A DNA stretch of 64,000 nt from an uncultured Elusimicrobiales bacterium (GCA_944324645.1 CALUXB010000003.1:83728-147727); one strand, 5' to 3'; positions 53,010 through 63,011 are shown, counted from the first letter of the stretch. The notes: generated by a model not told the origin, from the letters alone. A program made the numbers and translations.

Positions 53010-54146
53010 ATGTCAGAGAACACGGACGAGTTAAAAGAAATTTTTGGCCCAGATGCGGCCGGTATGCCGCAAAAGGCTTGGGAAAAAAGATTGGAAGAGA
53101 ATGAAAAGACCGCTACGGGTTTTGCTGCTCCGTCTCCGGAAGGCCAGGAAAAGAACAAAGAACAGCAACCGAAAGGGCGCGGGCATTTTTGGTTCTTTTT
53201 GCTGTTGTTGGCTTTTTGCGTTTCTGCGGTTTGTGGCGTCTATTTAACTGTCAAACCGGGAGTGCGATGCCTAGAGAACGGGGCTTCTGCCGGACCGTCT
53301 TTGTCTTTGACTTCTTCTAAAAAAAGCACTTCCGGCCCGGGGTTGGCTTGGATTAAAGTCCGGGGTGTAATTGCCGAGTCAGACAGCGACAGCCTTTTTG
53401 GCAACCCCTCCACGGCTTCTTCTATTTCCAAGCGGATCCGGGAAGCAGCCAAAGATGACAATGTAAAAGCCATTGTGCTGGATATTAACTCGCCGGGCGG
53501 TACGGTTGCATCGGTGCAGGATATTTATTCTGAAATATTGGCTGCCAAAGAAAAAGGCAAAAAAGTGGTGGCTTTATTCCGTGATGTGGCGGCCAGCGGC
53601 GCTTTTTATATTGCTATGGCGGCAGACCAAATTGTAGCCGAGCCGGGCACCATTACCGGTTCGGTCGGGGTAATTATGCAGGTGGGCAATGTAGTGGGCC
53701 TTTTTAATAAATTGGGGGTGGAAGTTACGCCTATTACTTCGGGCAAATACAAAGACATCGGTTCTGCCTACCGCCCAATGACCGAAGCGGAAAAAACGAT
53801 TTTGCAGGATATGGTGAATGATACCTATTCCCAGTTTTTTGCCGTGGTAAAAGCAGGCCGGCCCAAAGTAACTCCGTCTGATTTGGAAGAATATACTGAT
53901 GGACGTGTTTTTACGGGTCAGCGCGCATATAATTTAGGTTTTATTGATAAATTAGGCGGCGAGGAAACCGCCCGCCTTTTAGCCGGGGAACTGGCCGGAC
54001 TGGAGGACCCTAAAATCATTACGCGCAAGAGCGAAGGACTGCGTGAGCTGATTTTCTCTTTTGGCTCCGGAATGGAAAACAAAAATATTTCCAAACAGTT
54101 GCAGAGCATCAGCACCCCCCGGGTGTCTTATCTGTGGGTGCAGTAA
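53010..54146 (+). CDS. sppA: Signal peptide peptidase SppA (S49 family)
   Basis: 378 residues. A charged cytoplasmic N-terminus of ~56 residues is followed by one membrane helix (FWFFLLLLAFCVSAVCGVYL, ~57-79). The serine protease domain contains VLDINSPGGTVA, FRDVAASGAFYIAMAADQIVAEPGTITGSVGV (nucleophile Ser) and ITSGKYKDIG (general-base Lys), as in short bacterial SppA proteins. It degrades leftover signal peptides in the membrane. The following membrane gene starts 9 bases later. Confidence 0.93.
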   Translation: MSENTDELKEIFGPDAAGMPQKAWEKRLEENEKTATGFAAPSPEGQEKNKEQQPKGRGHFWFFLLLLAFCVSAVCGVYLTVKPGVRCLENGASAGPSLSLTSSKKSTSGPGLAWIKVRGVIAESDSDSLFGNPSTASSISKRIREAAKDDNVKAIVLDINSPGGTVASVQDIYSEILAAKEKGKKVVALFRDVAASGAFYIAMAADQIVAEPGTITGSVGVIMQVGNVVGLFNKLGVEVTPITSGKYKDIGSAYRPMTEAEKTILQDMVNDTYSQFFAVVKAGRPKVTPSDLEEYTDGRVFTGQRAYNLGFIDKLGGEETARLLAGELAGLEDPKIITRKSEGLRELIFSFGSGMENKNISKQLQSISTPRVSYLWVQ

Positions 54147-54155
54147 GGAGCGCAT

Positions 54156-54716
54156 ATGATGACGCTTTTAAATGCCTATTTTGCATATGATAAAAACCCT
54201 GCTCAAGCGATATCCTCTTTGGTAGAAGAACGGCGTTTTGGGGTGGCGGTGGCAGGATATGCCGTGGCCGCTTTGTGTTGGGTGGTGTTTTTTTGGACGG
54301 GCGCCGAGCTTTCTGCGTGGGGGCTTTTGTGGCGTTTTGCCTTTTTTTGGTTGTTAGAGATGACGCTGGGGTATTTGTGGGCGGCCTTGTCGGGACTATT
54401 TTTGAATTTCTTTTCCGGCGGCAACGGTCCTACAGCCTTGTTTGTGGTGCTGGGGCTTTCGGGTTTCGTCCAGGGCTTACTGTTATGTTTTTCGGTATTA
54501 ACAGCCGCTGTGCCGTGGTTAAAGCCATTGGCTGCTTTGGTATTGGTAATAGTGGAAATGCTGCGTCTGGTGTTTGTGGCAGTCAATACCGCGCGTGCTG
54601 CGCAAGTTAGCCTGGGCAAAAGCGCGGCTGCTTTATGTTTTGCACTCGTGCCAGTGGCAGCAGGGCTGTTTTTGTGTTTGGGAGCCTTGGGGCTGGTAGT
54701 TGCGTTTTTCTTTTGA
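54156..54716 (+). CDS. Small multi-helix membrane protein (Yip1-like)
   Basis: 186 residues with about five hydrophobic helices. The N-terminal YFAYDKNPAQAISSLVEERRFGVAVAGYAVAAL layout recalls Yip1/YIF-type bacterial membrane proteins, but the match is weak and I do not assign a function. AAGGAG precedes the ATG. It is co-transcribed with sppA and closed by a strong terminator. Confidence 0.65.
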   Translation: MMTLLNAYFAYDKNPAQAISSLVEERRFGVAVAGYAVAALCWVVFFWTGAELSAWGLLWRFAFFWLLEMTLGYLWAALSGLFLNFFSGGNGPTALFVVLGLSGFVQGLLLCFSVLTAAVPWLKPLAALVLVIVEMLRLVFVAVNTARAAQVSLGKSAAALCFALVPVAAGLFLCLGALGLVVAFFF

Positions 54717-54737
54717 TTTGGCTCATTGGAAACAGTA

Positions 54738-54775
54738 GCTCCCGTCCGGTTATAAACCGGACGGGAGCCCTTTTA
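54738..54775 (+). terminator. Terminator after the sppA unit
   Basis: A perfect 14-bp stem, GCTCCCGTCCGGTT (54738-54751) with AACCGGACGGGAGC (54755-54768), then CCTTTTA. Confidence 0.93.
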
Positions 54776-54821
54776 TGCAGGATAATCCAACAATAAAACA
54801 CTGTATTTTATGAAATGAATT

Positions 54822-54851
54822 TGTTATACTATAAATACCTACCGGTAGGTA
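54822..54851 (+). promoter_or_regulatory. Promoter and palindromic TetR operator of the efflux operon
   Basis: Extended -10 TGtTATACT (54822-54830) is followed at once by the perfect 16-bp palindrome TACCTACCGGTAGGTA (54836-54851), covering the predicted start. The TetR-family gene begins 6 bases later, which strongly suggests autoregulation. Confidence 0.82.
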
Positions 54852-54857
54852 GAATTT

Positions 54858-55517
54858 ATGATACAAACAAAAAAACTTTCTACTAAGAACCGCCAACTCC
54901 ACGAGCAGAAAATGCGCGCGCGTATTAAAAGCGCTGCTTTCAAGCTGATGGCAGAGTATGGCATTGAAAATGTGTCTATGCGCCAAATTGCTGAGAAGGT
55001 GCACGTCACTAAGCCGGTGCTATACTATTACTTTAAGGATAAAGAGGATTTATGTTCCGCTATTATTCTAGAGCGTGCGCGGCAGTTTGACGAGTTTTTG
55101 GAAAAGGAATGGCAGCAGGGATTGAGTGTCACCCCGCTGTTGGCCTCGGTATTGGAGAGGCATTTGGAATTTTTTCAAAATGACCCGCGTAATTCCAAAT
55201 TTATTGTGCGTACGATTGCCTATGTGCTTAACAACAAAAGCAAGAAGCTGAAGGATACCGGCAGAATGGGCCGTCTAAGTGAACTTTTTGCTCAAGCAGC
55301 CCAAAAAGGGGAAATCAACCCGCAAGGATTAACTGATTTTGAGCGACTGGTGCGGGCAGTAATGTTGCAGATTATGCTTAGTGCATATGTGCAGTTAAAC
55401 GCGCGGGAAGCTTTATGGACCGAAGATAAGTGTTGTTATGATAAAGCGGCGGTTGGCCGTTTGGCCCAAATCATCACTTTAGGTATTAATGAATATTATA
55501 AGAGGAATAAAAAATAA
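54858..55517 (+). CDS. TetR-family transcriptional regulator
   Basis: 219 residues. The helix-turn-helix is textbook: KSAAFKLMAEYGIENVSMRQIAEKVHVTKPVLYYYFKDKEDL (residues ~25-66). The rest is the helical ligand-binding and dimer domain. It very likely binds the palindrome just upstream and controls the TolC/fusion-protein/RND genes behind it (stop and next ATG are one base apart). The inducer is unknown. Confidence 0.93.
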   Translation: MIQTKKLSTKNRQLHEQKMRARIKSAAFKLMAEYGIENVSMRQIAEKVHVTKPVLYYYFKDKEDLCSAIILERARQFDEFLEKEWQQGLSVTPLLASVLERHLEFFQNDPRNSKFIVRTIAYVLNNKSKKLKDTGRMGRLSELFAQAAQKGEINPQGLTDFERLVRAVMLQIMLSAYVQLNAREALWTEDKCCYDKAAVGRLAQIITLGINEYYKRNKK

Positions 55518-55518
55518 A

Positions 55519-56904
55519 ATGAAACGTATTGTGGGTTTGATAGGCGTTTGCCTATGGGGAGTGCAGGTTTTTGCTGCGCCGCCTTCAGCCAAAGACCCGG
55601 CTTCTGATTTGTTTAAAGAACGGCCGGAAGTCAGCGGGGAAAAAATTACCATTGACCAGGCTATTAATATTGCGCTCAAAGACAGCTATCAAATTATTGA
55701 TGCCGTCAAAACGATGCAAATCTATGAGCAGCAACTCAAAGAGGCGAATTCTTATTTTTATCCTACCATCAGTTTAGACGGCAGCTACAGCCGTGCCTTA
55801 AAAAAAGGCCGTATGCCTATTGGCGATACGCTGATGGAAATTGGCAAAACAAATACTTTTACCGCTTCGGCTGGGCTCAACTATGTGCTGTGGTCGGGCG
55901 GGCAGATACGCAACAATTCCAAATTGGCAGAAGTCAATGCGGAAACGGGCCTCTATCAACTTAAGCATATGCAGAGCTTGGTGACCCAACAGGTGGTCAA
56001 GTTCTGCTATGACATTATTTACGCTTCCGCTTTAATCCGCGTACAGGAAGAGTATTTGGATATTGCCAAACAGCACCTGGCGGAAACGCAGGCCCGCTAC
56101 CGAGAAGGTCTTTCCAGCAATTTGGACGTGCTCAACCAAAAAGTACAAGTGGAAAATATTGAGCCGCAGGTAATGCAAGCTAAGAAAAATTTTGAATTGG
56201 GCAACCTCTATTTGCGCCAGATTTTAAACCGCGACCCGGAAGACCCCATTTATTTGACTTGGACAAAGCAAGACCTGCGCGTGCCGCCTACGCCTCCGCT
56301 GGAAGAGTTGTATGCCTTAGCGATGAAATACCGCCCGGAGCTGGTGCTTTCCAAATTGGCGGTGGACGCGGCACATTATAATATTAAAATCGCCAAGGCC
56401 GGACATATGCCCATTCTTTCTTTAAACGCCGATTACAGCTATAACGCTTATACGGAAAACGGTTTTCCACAGCACCATAATCAATATTATTGGGCCAGCA
56501 ATGCCGGTGTATCGCTGAGCATTCCGTTGTTTGAAGGGTTTAAAATCAATTCCCAGGTTACCCAGCGGGAGCTGGCCTATGAACAAGCGGTAGCAGCTTA
56601 TCAGAATAAGCTTAAAAATGTGCGTATCCAAGTAAAAGAAGCCTATTTAAACTTGGAAGAAGCCAAAAGCCGCATTGAAGCCACGCGCGGCGTGGTGCAA
56701 CAAGCGCGTGAAAACTTGAACGCGCAAATGTTGCGTTACCGCAACGGGCTTTCCAGCCGGTTGGAACTCAACGACGCTACAGCCAATGTTAATGAGTCTG
56801 ATTTACAATATGTTCAAGCCGTATATGACGCGGTAATCGCGTTGTCTGATTTGAAATTTGCCGTAGGGGTGGAGGTTTCTTTATATGAGAAAAAAGACAA
56901 TTAA
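55519..56904 (+). CDS. TolC-family outer-membrane efflux protein
   Basis: 461 residues from the ATG at 55519. There is a signal peptide (cleavage after VFA). Two repeated OEP domains of long helices are seen: ITIDQAINIALKDSYQI, YFYPTISLDGSYSRA, RYREGLSSNLDVLNQKVQVE, and again AAHYNIKIAKAGHMPILSLNADYSY and RYRNGLSSRLELNDATANV. It forms the trimeric exit duct of the pump encoded downstream. It overlaps the fusion-protein gene by 20 bases. Confidence 0.92.
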   Translation: MKRIVGLIGVCLWGVQVFAAPPSAKDPASDLFKERPEVSGEKITIDQAINIALKDSYQIIDAVKTMQIYEQQLKEANSYFYPTISLDGSYSRALKKGRMPIGDTLMEIGKTNTFTASAGLNYVLWSGGQIRNNSKLAEVNAETGLYQLKHMQSLVTQQVVKFCYDIIYASALIRVQEEYLDIAKQHLAETQARYREGLSSNLDVLNQKVQVENIEPQVMQAKKNFELGNLYLRQILNRDPEDPIYLTWTKQDLRVPPTPPLEELYALAMKYRPELVLSKLAVDAAHYNIKIAKAGHMPILSLNADYSYNAYTENGFPQHHNQYYWASNAGVSLSIPLFEGFKINSQVTQRELAYEQAVAAYQNKLKNVRIQVKEAYLNLEEAKSRIEATRGVVQQARENLNAQMLRYRNGLSSRLELNDATANVNESDLQYVQAVYDAVIALSDLKFAVGVEVSLYEKKDN

Positions 56905-57796
56905 ACATTTAAATTACGGATTAATAGGCCTCATCATAATTGGCCTGGCAGTAATGTTTATTCTTCGCAAAGATCCTTCCCAGAAAATTTTGGGAGATGT
57001 GCCAATGGATGTTTTTGTGGTGCAAACGGAAAGCGTGCAAAACCGGGACTTAAAACACCAACTGTTAACTTCCGGCAGTATTAAAGCGCAGGAAGAGGCC
57101 ACGCTCTATCCGCGCGTGGAGGGCAAACTGATGCGCAATGTGCTGCGAGAGGGAGACCCTGTTAAGCGCAACCAAACCGTTTCTTTAATTGAACGCGATG
57201 AAGTAGGCGCGGTGTATGAACCGGTGGTGGTGCCTTCTACTATTACGGGGGTGGTGGGCCGCGTATATTTGGACCCCGGTGAAAATGTGACCAAAACAAC
57301 CCCGGTGGCGCTGGTAGTCAATCAAAGTACGGTGCGTATTGAGGTGGATATTCCGGAGCGTTATATTGGGGAACTTTACAAAGGCCAGCCGGCTATTTTG
57401 CGGGTGGACGCTTTGCCGGGGCAATCGTTCCAGGCTAAGCTGAATATTTTAAGCCCAGTGGTGGATTCTATGAGCCGTTCTATGAAAGTGGAATTTGTGG
57501 CGGATAACCCCAAATCGTTACTGAAGTCGGGTATGTTTGCGAAAATGGATATTTCTTTGTCTGAAAAGAAAGACGTTCCTTCTGTTTCCAAGAAAAGCGT
57601 TTATACCGATGAAGACGGCCAACAGTATGTTTATTTGCCTTCAGCGGACCGCAAAACCGCCCAGCGTCAAAACGTAGAGGTGGGATTTGAAGATAATGAT
57701 TATGTGGAAATTACCGAAGGGCTCGCTTCCGGAGAGGAAATTATTTCCTTTGCTTATGGTGTTAAAGACGGGAGCAAAATAGAAATCAGAGGGTAA
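56885..57796 (+). CDS. RND efflux membrane fusion protein
   Basis: 303 residues. One N-terminal membrane helix (GLIGLIIIGLAVMFIL) is followed by a barrel-sandwich domain with SGSIKAQEEATLYPRVEGKL and then VVVPSTITGVVGRVYLDPGENVTKTTPVALVV. The beta-barrel domain comes next. The helical hairpin is very short or missing between the two lipoyl halves, which makes the protein small for the family (~380). It links the inner-membrane pump to the TolC-like channel. Confidence 0.9.
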   Translation: MRKKTIKHLNYGLIGLIIIGLAVMFILRKDPSQKILGDVPMDVFVVQTESVQNRDLKHQLLTSGSIKAQEEATLYPRVEGKLMRNVLREGDPVKRNQTVSLIERDEVGAVYEPVVVPSTITGVVGRVYLDPGENVTKTTPVALVVNQSTVRIEVDIPERYIGELYKGQPAILRVDALPGQSFQAKLNILSPVVDSMSRSMKVEFVADNPKSLLKSGMFAKMDISLSEKKDVPSVSKKSVYTDEDGQQYVYLPSADRKTAQRQNVEVGFEDNDYVEITEGLASGEEIISFAYGVKDGSKIEIRG

Positions 57797-57811
57797 GAGA
57801 GCGCAATAGGT

Positions 57812-60800
57812 ATGCAAGAACAAGAAGAGAATAAACAAGCGGTTGCAGAGGCTTACCGCAAAGGCGGATTTTCTTCCGTATTTATTAAACGTCCCGTGCT
57901 GACGATTATGTGCTCGGTAGCGCTAGTCATTTTGGGTTTAATGGCCTACAGCGGAATGGGGGTGAGCTTATATCCAAACGTAGATGTGCCTTATGTATTG
58001 GTGCAGACCACTTTGTCTGGGGCGAGTTCGGAAGAGATGGAAACGTCTGTCAGTAAAGTAATAGAAGAGTCTGTCAACCAAATTGAAGGCATTGACGAAC
58101 TGGAAAGCCAAAGCACGGAAGGCGTATCTTTGGTAGTCATTAAGTTTGAAATGGACAAAGACCGCGATGTAGCCGCACAGGAAGTGCGCGACAAAGTGGA
58201 CCTGGTTACCAATGATTTGCCCGACGGTACAGATCCCCCGGTTATTATGAAACTGGATGCAGACGCCATTTCCGTGTTAAACGTGGTGGTCTCCGGTGAC
58301 CGCGATATTATTGACTTGACTGAGATTGCCAAAAAACAAGTCAAAGAAAATATTGAAAATATCCGCGGGGTAGGCTCTGTCAACATTGTGGGGGGCCGCG
58401 AACGCGAGGTGCACGTTATTGTGAACCCGTTCAAACTCTATTCTTTGGGCCTTTCCATTAACGCGGTCAAAGAGGCTTTGCAGGACCAAAACGTAGAAAT
58501 GCCGGGCGGCCGCGTGGAGCAGCAACACCGCGAATATAGCTTGCGTATTTTAGGCCGTATGGACAATGTGCCTTCGTTTAACGATATCTTTATCGCCCGC
58601 AAGAATGGCACCTCTATTAAAGTGTCTGATATCGGCTATGCAGAAGACTCCGGGGAGTACGACCGCGAATCTACCTATTTGGACGGCCGCCGTGCCGTCA
58701 CGCTGGAAGTGAAAAAACAGTCCGGCAGCAATACGCTGGCAGTTATTCAGGGTGTCAAAGATAAACTGGAGTTAATACAGTCCACCCTGCCGCAAGATAT
58801 TCAGATTTCACTAATGCTGGACCAATCCGGCACGATTCGCGCCTCAGTCAATACGGTGTTGGAACACTTAATTTTGGGCGGTATTTTGGCGGGTATTATG
58901 GTATTGGTGTTTATGGGCTCGCTGCGTTCTACATTTATTGCGTTCTTGGCTATGCCCATTTCCATCATTGGCTCCTTTTTGTTTATGAATATGATGGGCT
59001 TTACCATAGACTCTATGACGCTGTTAGGTCTGACGGTGGCGGTAGGTATCGTCATTGACGATGCTATTGTAATGCTGGAAAATATATACCGCCATATGGA
59101 GAAATACGAAAAATCTCCGCTGGTGGCGGCGTTGGACGGTTCGCGCGAGATAACCTCTACTGTTGTAGCAACCACCCTGTCTATTTTGGTCATTTTCCTG
59201 CCACTTGCGTATATGAGCGGCATCGTAGGCCGCATTGTGAGCAGTTATGGTATGACTGTGGTGTTTGCTATTGCGCTTTCCGGGTTGGTGGCGTTGACGC
59301 TGACGCCTATGCTTTGCGCTAAAATGCTGCGCAAACACGAAGGCAAAAGCCGCTTTGACCAGATGGTGGACAGCATTAATGATACGTTGGTGGACGCTTA
59401 TATCCCGCTACTTAACTGGTCTATACATCACCGCAAAACAATGGTAGTGGTGGGAGTGTTATGCATCGCGTCTATGTTCCCGATGATGAAAATTGTGGGG
59501 GGTGAGTTCTTCCCGCAAGATGACAGCGGCAAAATCCAGGTCAGCGTAGAAGCCCCGGTGGGCACCAGCTACCAGGATACGCAAAAAATCCTGATGCAAA
59601 TTGAAGATGATATCCGCCGTATGCCGTATGTAAAAAGCGTGCTGATATCTGCCGGTGTAGGGGAAAGCAGCTTTTCCAACTCCAGCCCCAGTAACCAGGG
59701 CAATATCCGCTTTGAGCTGGAAGACCGCGAAAAACGCCACGGTATTACCACAGCCAAATATTTGGAAGTAACGCGTCAGATGATGAAGAAATATGAAGGG
59801 CTGAAAACCAGCTCTTACATCGTGTCTGACGGCCCCGGCGGCGGCCGCAAAGAAGTGGAGTTTGTTATTTCCGGCCCGGATATCAATAAACTGACAGAAT
59901 ATGGGCACGCTGTACTTAACAAACTCAGCCAGGACCCGCGCTTTATTGATTTAGACTTGTCGTTGGATTTGGCTAAGCCCGAATATCGCGTGGTTATTAA
60001 CCGCGAAAAAGCCTATGATATGGGCGTAAGCGTTACAGACATTGCTTCTGCTTTGCGCACAATGGTAGGCGGCGAGGACGACATCACGAAATACAAAGAA
60101 GGCGACGAACTTTATGAGGTGCGCATCCGCGTAGGCGAAGAATACCGCGACACTAAAGAAGCGGTCAGCGCATTGATGGTGCCCTCTGAGGTTAACGGAG
60201 AAAGAGGCATTGTGCGTTTGGACAGCGTGGCCAGCATTGAAGAAGGCTTCGGGCCTACGCAGATTGACCGCTTTAACCGCCAGCGCCAGATTACGGTGGA
60301 AGCCAACTTGAACGGCATTGATATGCGCAGCGCGCTGGGCATTATCCAGCAGGCGTTTAATTCGCTGGAAGTATCTAATGAATATTCCGGCGGTATGAGC
60401 GGCAGCGCCAAAGAAATGGGCCGTATGTTTCAATCATTCTTGATTGCGTTTATTTTGGCGTTCTTGTTTAAATATATGATTTTGGCGGCCCAGTTTGAAA
60501 ACTATTCCCACCCGGTGGCCATTATCATTTCCTTGCCGCTGACTATTCCGTTTGCCATTTTCTCGCTGCTTATTACAGGGCAGACGCTCAACATATTCAG
60601 CTTGCTGGGTATGTTTATGTTGGTGGGCGTAGTGAGTAAAAACGCTATTTTGCAGACGGACTACACAGACCAGCTGCGCGCCCGCGGCTATGGCCGCACC
60701 AATGCTATTTTGCAGGCCAACCGCGTGCGTTTGCGCCCAATCCTGATGACGACTCTGACGTTGGTGGTGGGCGTGGTGCCGATGCTTATTTCCAACGGCG

Positions 60801-61003
60801 AGGGTGCCGAGTCGCGCCGCAGCTTGGCCATCGTCATCGTAGGCGGACAGGCGCTGTCTTTGTTGGTGACGCTTTTGATGACGCCGGTTACCTATATCTT
60901 GATGGATAATTTGGGCGCTTGGATAAACTGGAAGCTGCGCGGCATTCCTATACCGGCCGACAAAGACCAAGACGTTATTTTGCCTGAAGTGCCGGTACAA
61001 TAA
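57812..61003 (+). CDS. RND-family multidrug efflux pump (AcrB-type)
   Basis: 1063 residues. VFIKRPVLTIMCSVALVILGLMAY is helix 1, and two large periplasmic loops flank twelve helices. GIVIDDAIVMLENIYRHME contains the paired Asp of proton transfer in helix 4, a feature of HAE-type drug pumps. DSMTLLGLTVAVG and AILQTDYTDQLRARG in the second half are also conserved. It works with the fusion and TolC-like proteins encoded upstream. Substrates cannot be predicted. Confidence 0.95.
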   Translation: MQEQEENKQAVAEAYRKGGFSSVFIKRPVLTIMCSVALVILGLMAYSGMGVSLYPNVDVPYVLVQTTLSGASSEEMETSVSKVIEESVNQIEGIDELESQSTEGVSLVVIKFEMDKDRDVAAQEVRDKVDLVTNDLPDGTDPPVIMKLDADAISVLNVVVSGDRDIIDLTEIAKKQVKENIENIRGVGSVNIVGGREREVHVIVNPFKLYSLGLSINAVKEALQDQNVEMPGGRVEQQHREYSLRILGRMDNVPSFNDIFIARKNGTSIKVSDIGYAEDSGEYDRESTYLDGRRAVTLEVKKQSGSNTLAVIQGVKDKLELIQSTLPQDIQISLMLDQSGTIRASVNTVLEHLILGGILAGIMVLVFMGSLRSTFIAFLAMPISIIGSFLFMNMMGFTIDSMTLLGLTVAVGIVIDDAIVMLENIYRHMEKYEKSPLVAALDGSREITSTVVATTLSILVIFLPLAYMSGIVGRIVSSYGMTVVFAIALSGLVALTLTPMLCAKMLRKHEGKSRFDQMVDSINDTLVDAYIPLLNWSIHHRKTMVVVGVLCIASMFPMMKIVGGEFFPQDDSGKIQVSVEAPVGTSYQDTQKILMQIEDDIRRMPYVKSVLISAGVGESSFSNSSPSNQGNIRFELEDREKRHGITTAKYLEVTRQMMKKYEGLKTSSYIVSDGPGGGRKEVEFVISGPDINKLTEYGHAVLNKLSQDPRFIDLDLSLDLAKPEYRVVINREKAYDMGVSVTDIASALRTMVGGEDDITKYKEGDELYEVRIRVGEEYRDTKEAVSALMVPSEVNGERGIVRLDSVASIEEGFGPTQIDRFNRQRQITVEANLNGIDMRSALGIIQQAFNSLEVSNEYSGGMSGSAKEMGRMFQSFLIAFILAFLFKYMILAAQFENYSHPVAIIISLPLTIPFAIFSLLITGQTLNIFSLLGMFMLVGVVSKNAILQTDYTDQLRARGYGRTNAILQANRVRLRPILMTTLTLVVGVVPMLISNGEGAESRRSLAIVIVGGQALSLLVTLLMTPVTYILMDNLGAWINWKLRGIPIPADKDQDVILPEVPVQ

Positions 61004-61025
61004 GCGTTGTTTGAAAGTTATTGAT

Positions 61026-61054
61026 AAAAAGGGCCCCTGTCGGGGCCCTTTTTC
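61026..61054 (+). terminator. Terminator of the efflux operon
   Basis: GGGCCCC (61031-61037), loop TGTC, GGGGCCC (61042-61048), flanked by A and T runs. The following 61055-61287 shows no gene. Confidence 0.9.
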
Positions 61055-61287
61055 TTGTGTTTAGTTGAAGCTGGGAAATGGCTGTTAGGTTTTAATATCG
61101 CTTGAGTGGAAATGGAAGGCAAAGCCAAAGTAGTGCGGCAAAAAACAATTTGCTAAATCTTAGCACCAAAAAACAGTCGGCAGGAAAAGTAAGGGCCTCC
61201 GGCAGGGGAAAAGATGGGCCTTTTTTCCCGCCAGGGATGGGCCTTAGGACCCTTGTTTAGGACCGGCTATTTTTAAAAAATATATAT

Positions 61288-62889
61288 ATGGAAAAAATGT
61301 ATCGCTTCTTATATTTTTTGTTTAGTGCGGGCCTATTGTTTTTTTCTTCCCCTATTTTGGCGCAAAATCTACCTTCTGCGCAGGCAGGGGCTTTTTCGCC
61401 TTTTGTTCGCCCTGCTAAAAAAACAAATACGGTTGATGTTTTTTTGCAGGCGCTGCAAACGCAAGTTTTTGCCCGCCGTTCTGATATGACCGTGGCACAA
61501 TTAGAAGAGCAATTGTATCACACGGGAAAGGTGGACGGGCATATTTTTACTGCCATACTGTCTGATAGAGAATATCTGTACAGTTTATCTTTAGAAGAAG
61601 TAACGTCTTTGGCTTATATGGCCCCATTTGTTTCTTCGTCTAAAGAAAACCCTTATTCCCACTGGGAGAAAGCCTTGCTGGAGCGCATCTGTTCCCAATT
61701 AGGAGACTACAATACACAGGCGCCGGATTTTGCAGAGAAATCATTGTATGCGGCAATAGCAGTTTCTTTGGGGCATCACCCTTATTTAGGGCGCCAAATA
61801 GAAGATTGGGCCTTTAAACAAATGAAGTCCGCCTCTGAGCGCCTTGATTCCGCCCGGCGCGGTTGGGCGGCGGTTGTATTGTCTGATTTAGCTTTAGAAA
61901 TGGAAGGGGAATCTTGGCCCGTCAGCCGCCGGGAAAGTTTTGAACGGCGTTTGGAAAAAGCCATTAAAGATTTTGATTGGCTGCAGGATATGCCTACAGA
62001 CTATACTTTGCGCGGCGTAAAGAATGTTTTAGGCGCCAGCAACCAAATCACATTAATTCAACTCTTTGCCCAGGCCAACAGCTTTTTTGCTATGCAGGAC
62101 GATGATGGCTTTTTAAAGCAAATGGTCAGTGCCGGGGGGTTAAATCCGGTAGGGCGGGCAATAATTAGTGATGAAGAAAATGCGCCCGGACGGTTCTCTT
62201 CTACAGGGGAAAGTTTTTATCTGCACTCCCCCACGCCCGGCACCGATGGCAAAGGCCATTTTGTAGATAGTGTAAATGGCCGGCGCCACTTCATTTTATC
62301 TACACTCATTCAAGCGTTGTTTTTCTCTTATCATATGCGGGAAACAACCCAAAGCTCTGAACTGATGCAACAATTTATACGCGGTTATTTACAAGCCGAT
62401 GCACAACGCCATTTTGTTCATTATCTCTATATTCCGCTGCAGGCAATGCGTTTTGGTATGGTATTGCACGATACGAGCTCTTTATATGGGTGGGAAAGAG
62501 AAGAGGCCGCCTTGCAGAAAGAATTGTATCTCACTTTGCGCAAAGGCTACCCCTGGAAAGTGGTTTGCACCGGGGTGCAAGGAGCGTGTGAGGTTACGGC
62601 CGAATGGATGGCTTTAGGCAAAGTATTCAGCTGGGTGGGCCGCGGGATAGGAAGCGGCGCCAAAGCCGTGGGCAGACAAGTAACAAAAACGCTTTCTCCA
62701 CGGGCTTTATTATACTTAGGGGTGGGCCAAGTAGCTGCCAAGCAAGGGGGCAAAGCCGTTATGAGGTGGGGCCGCCAAAGCATACGGGCTATCTTGCAGC
62801 AAAGCGGCTGGAAAGGGGCTGCCTTGGTAGGCGCAGGGGCTGCATTGCAATCTGACAGCCGCCGGCCGGAGCTGTATCCTGCTTGGTAA
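61288..62889 (+). CDS. Exported orphan protein of unknown function
   Basis: 533 residues with a signal peptide (cleavage after ILA, before QNLPS). The mature chain is mostly helical, with no Cys-rich or repeat pattern until the end. The last ~110 residues are Gly- and basic-rich with GxxxG spacing (VGRGIGSGAKAVGRQVTK and GWKGAALVGAGAALQS) and could associate with a membrane. VVCTGVQGAC holds the only close Cys pair. I recognise no family. It stands alone between two terminators, with A/T-rich TATATATA before the ATG and no clear ribosome site. Confidence 0.7.
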   Translation: MEKMYRFLYFLFSAGLLFFSSPILAQNLPSAQAGAFSPFVRPAKKTNTVDVFLQALQTQVFARRSDMTVAQLEEQLYHTGKVDGHIFTAILSDREYLYSLSLEEVTSLAYMAPFVSSSKENPYSHWEKALLERICSQLGDYNTQAPDFAEKSLYAAIAVSLGHHPYLGRQIEDWAFKQMKSASERLDSARRGWAAVVLSDLALEMEGESWPVSRRESFERRLEKAIKDFDWLQDMPTDYTLRGVKNVLGASNQITLIQLFAQANSFFAMQDDDGFLKQMVSAGGLNPVGRAIISDEENAPGRFSSTGESFYLHSPTPGTDGKGHFVDSVNGRRHFILSTLIQALFFSYHMRETTQSSELMQQFIRGYLQADAQRHFVHYLYIPLQAMRFGMVLHDTSSLYGWEREEAALQKELYLTLRKGYPWKVVCTGVQGACEVTAEWMALGKVFSWVGRGIGSGAKAVGRQVTKTLSPRALLYLGVGQVAAKQGGKAVMRWGRQSIRAILQQSGWKGAALVGAGAALQSDSRRPELYPAW

Positions 62890-62940
62890 GAAAACAGAAG
62901 CAAGTTCTGATTTTATTTAGCGTATAGTTTCATTTGTGAA

Positions 62941-62968
62941 AAACCCCGGGCATTCGCCCAGGGTTTTT
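62941..62968. terminator. Terminator-like hairpin after the orphan gene
   Basis: AACCCcGGGC pairs with GCCCaGGGTT with one mismatch, with A and T runs on both sides, so it could serve either strand. Confidence 0.7.
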
Positions 62969-63011
62969 GATACCCCAAAATTTCTGTTGTACTCTGTTAG
63001 TCCTGCCTTAC

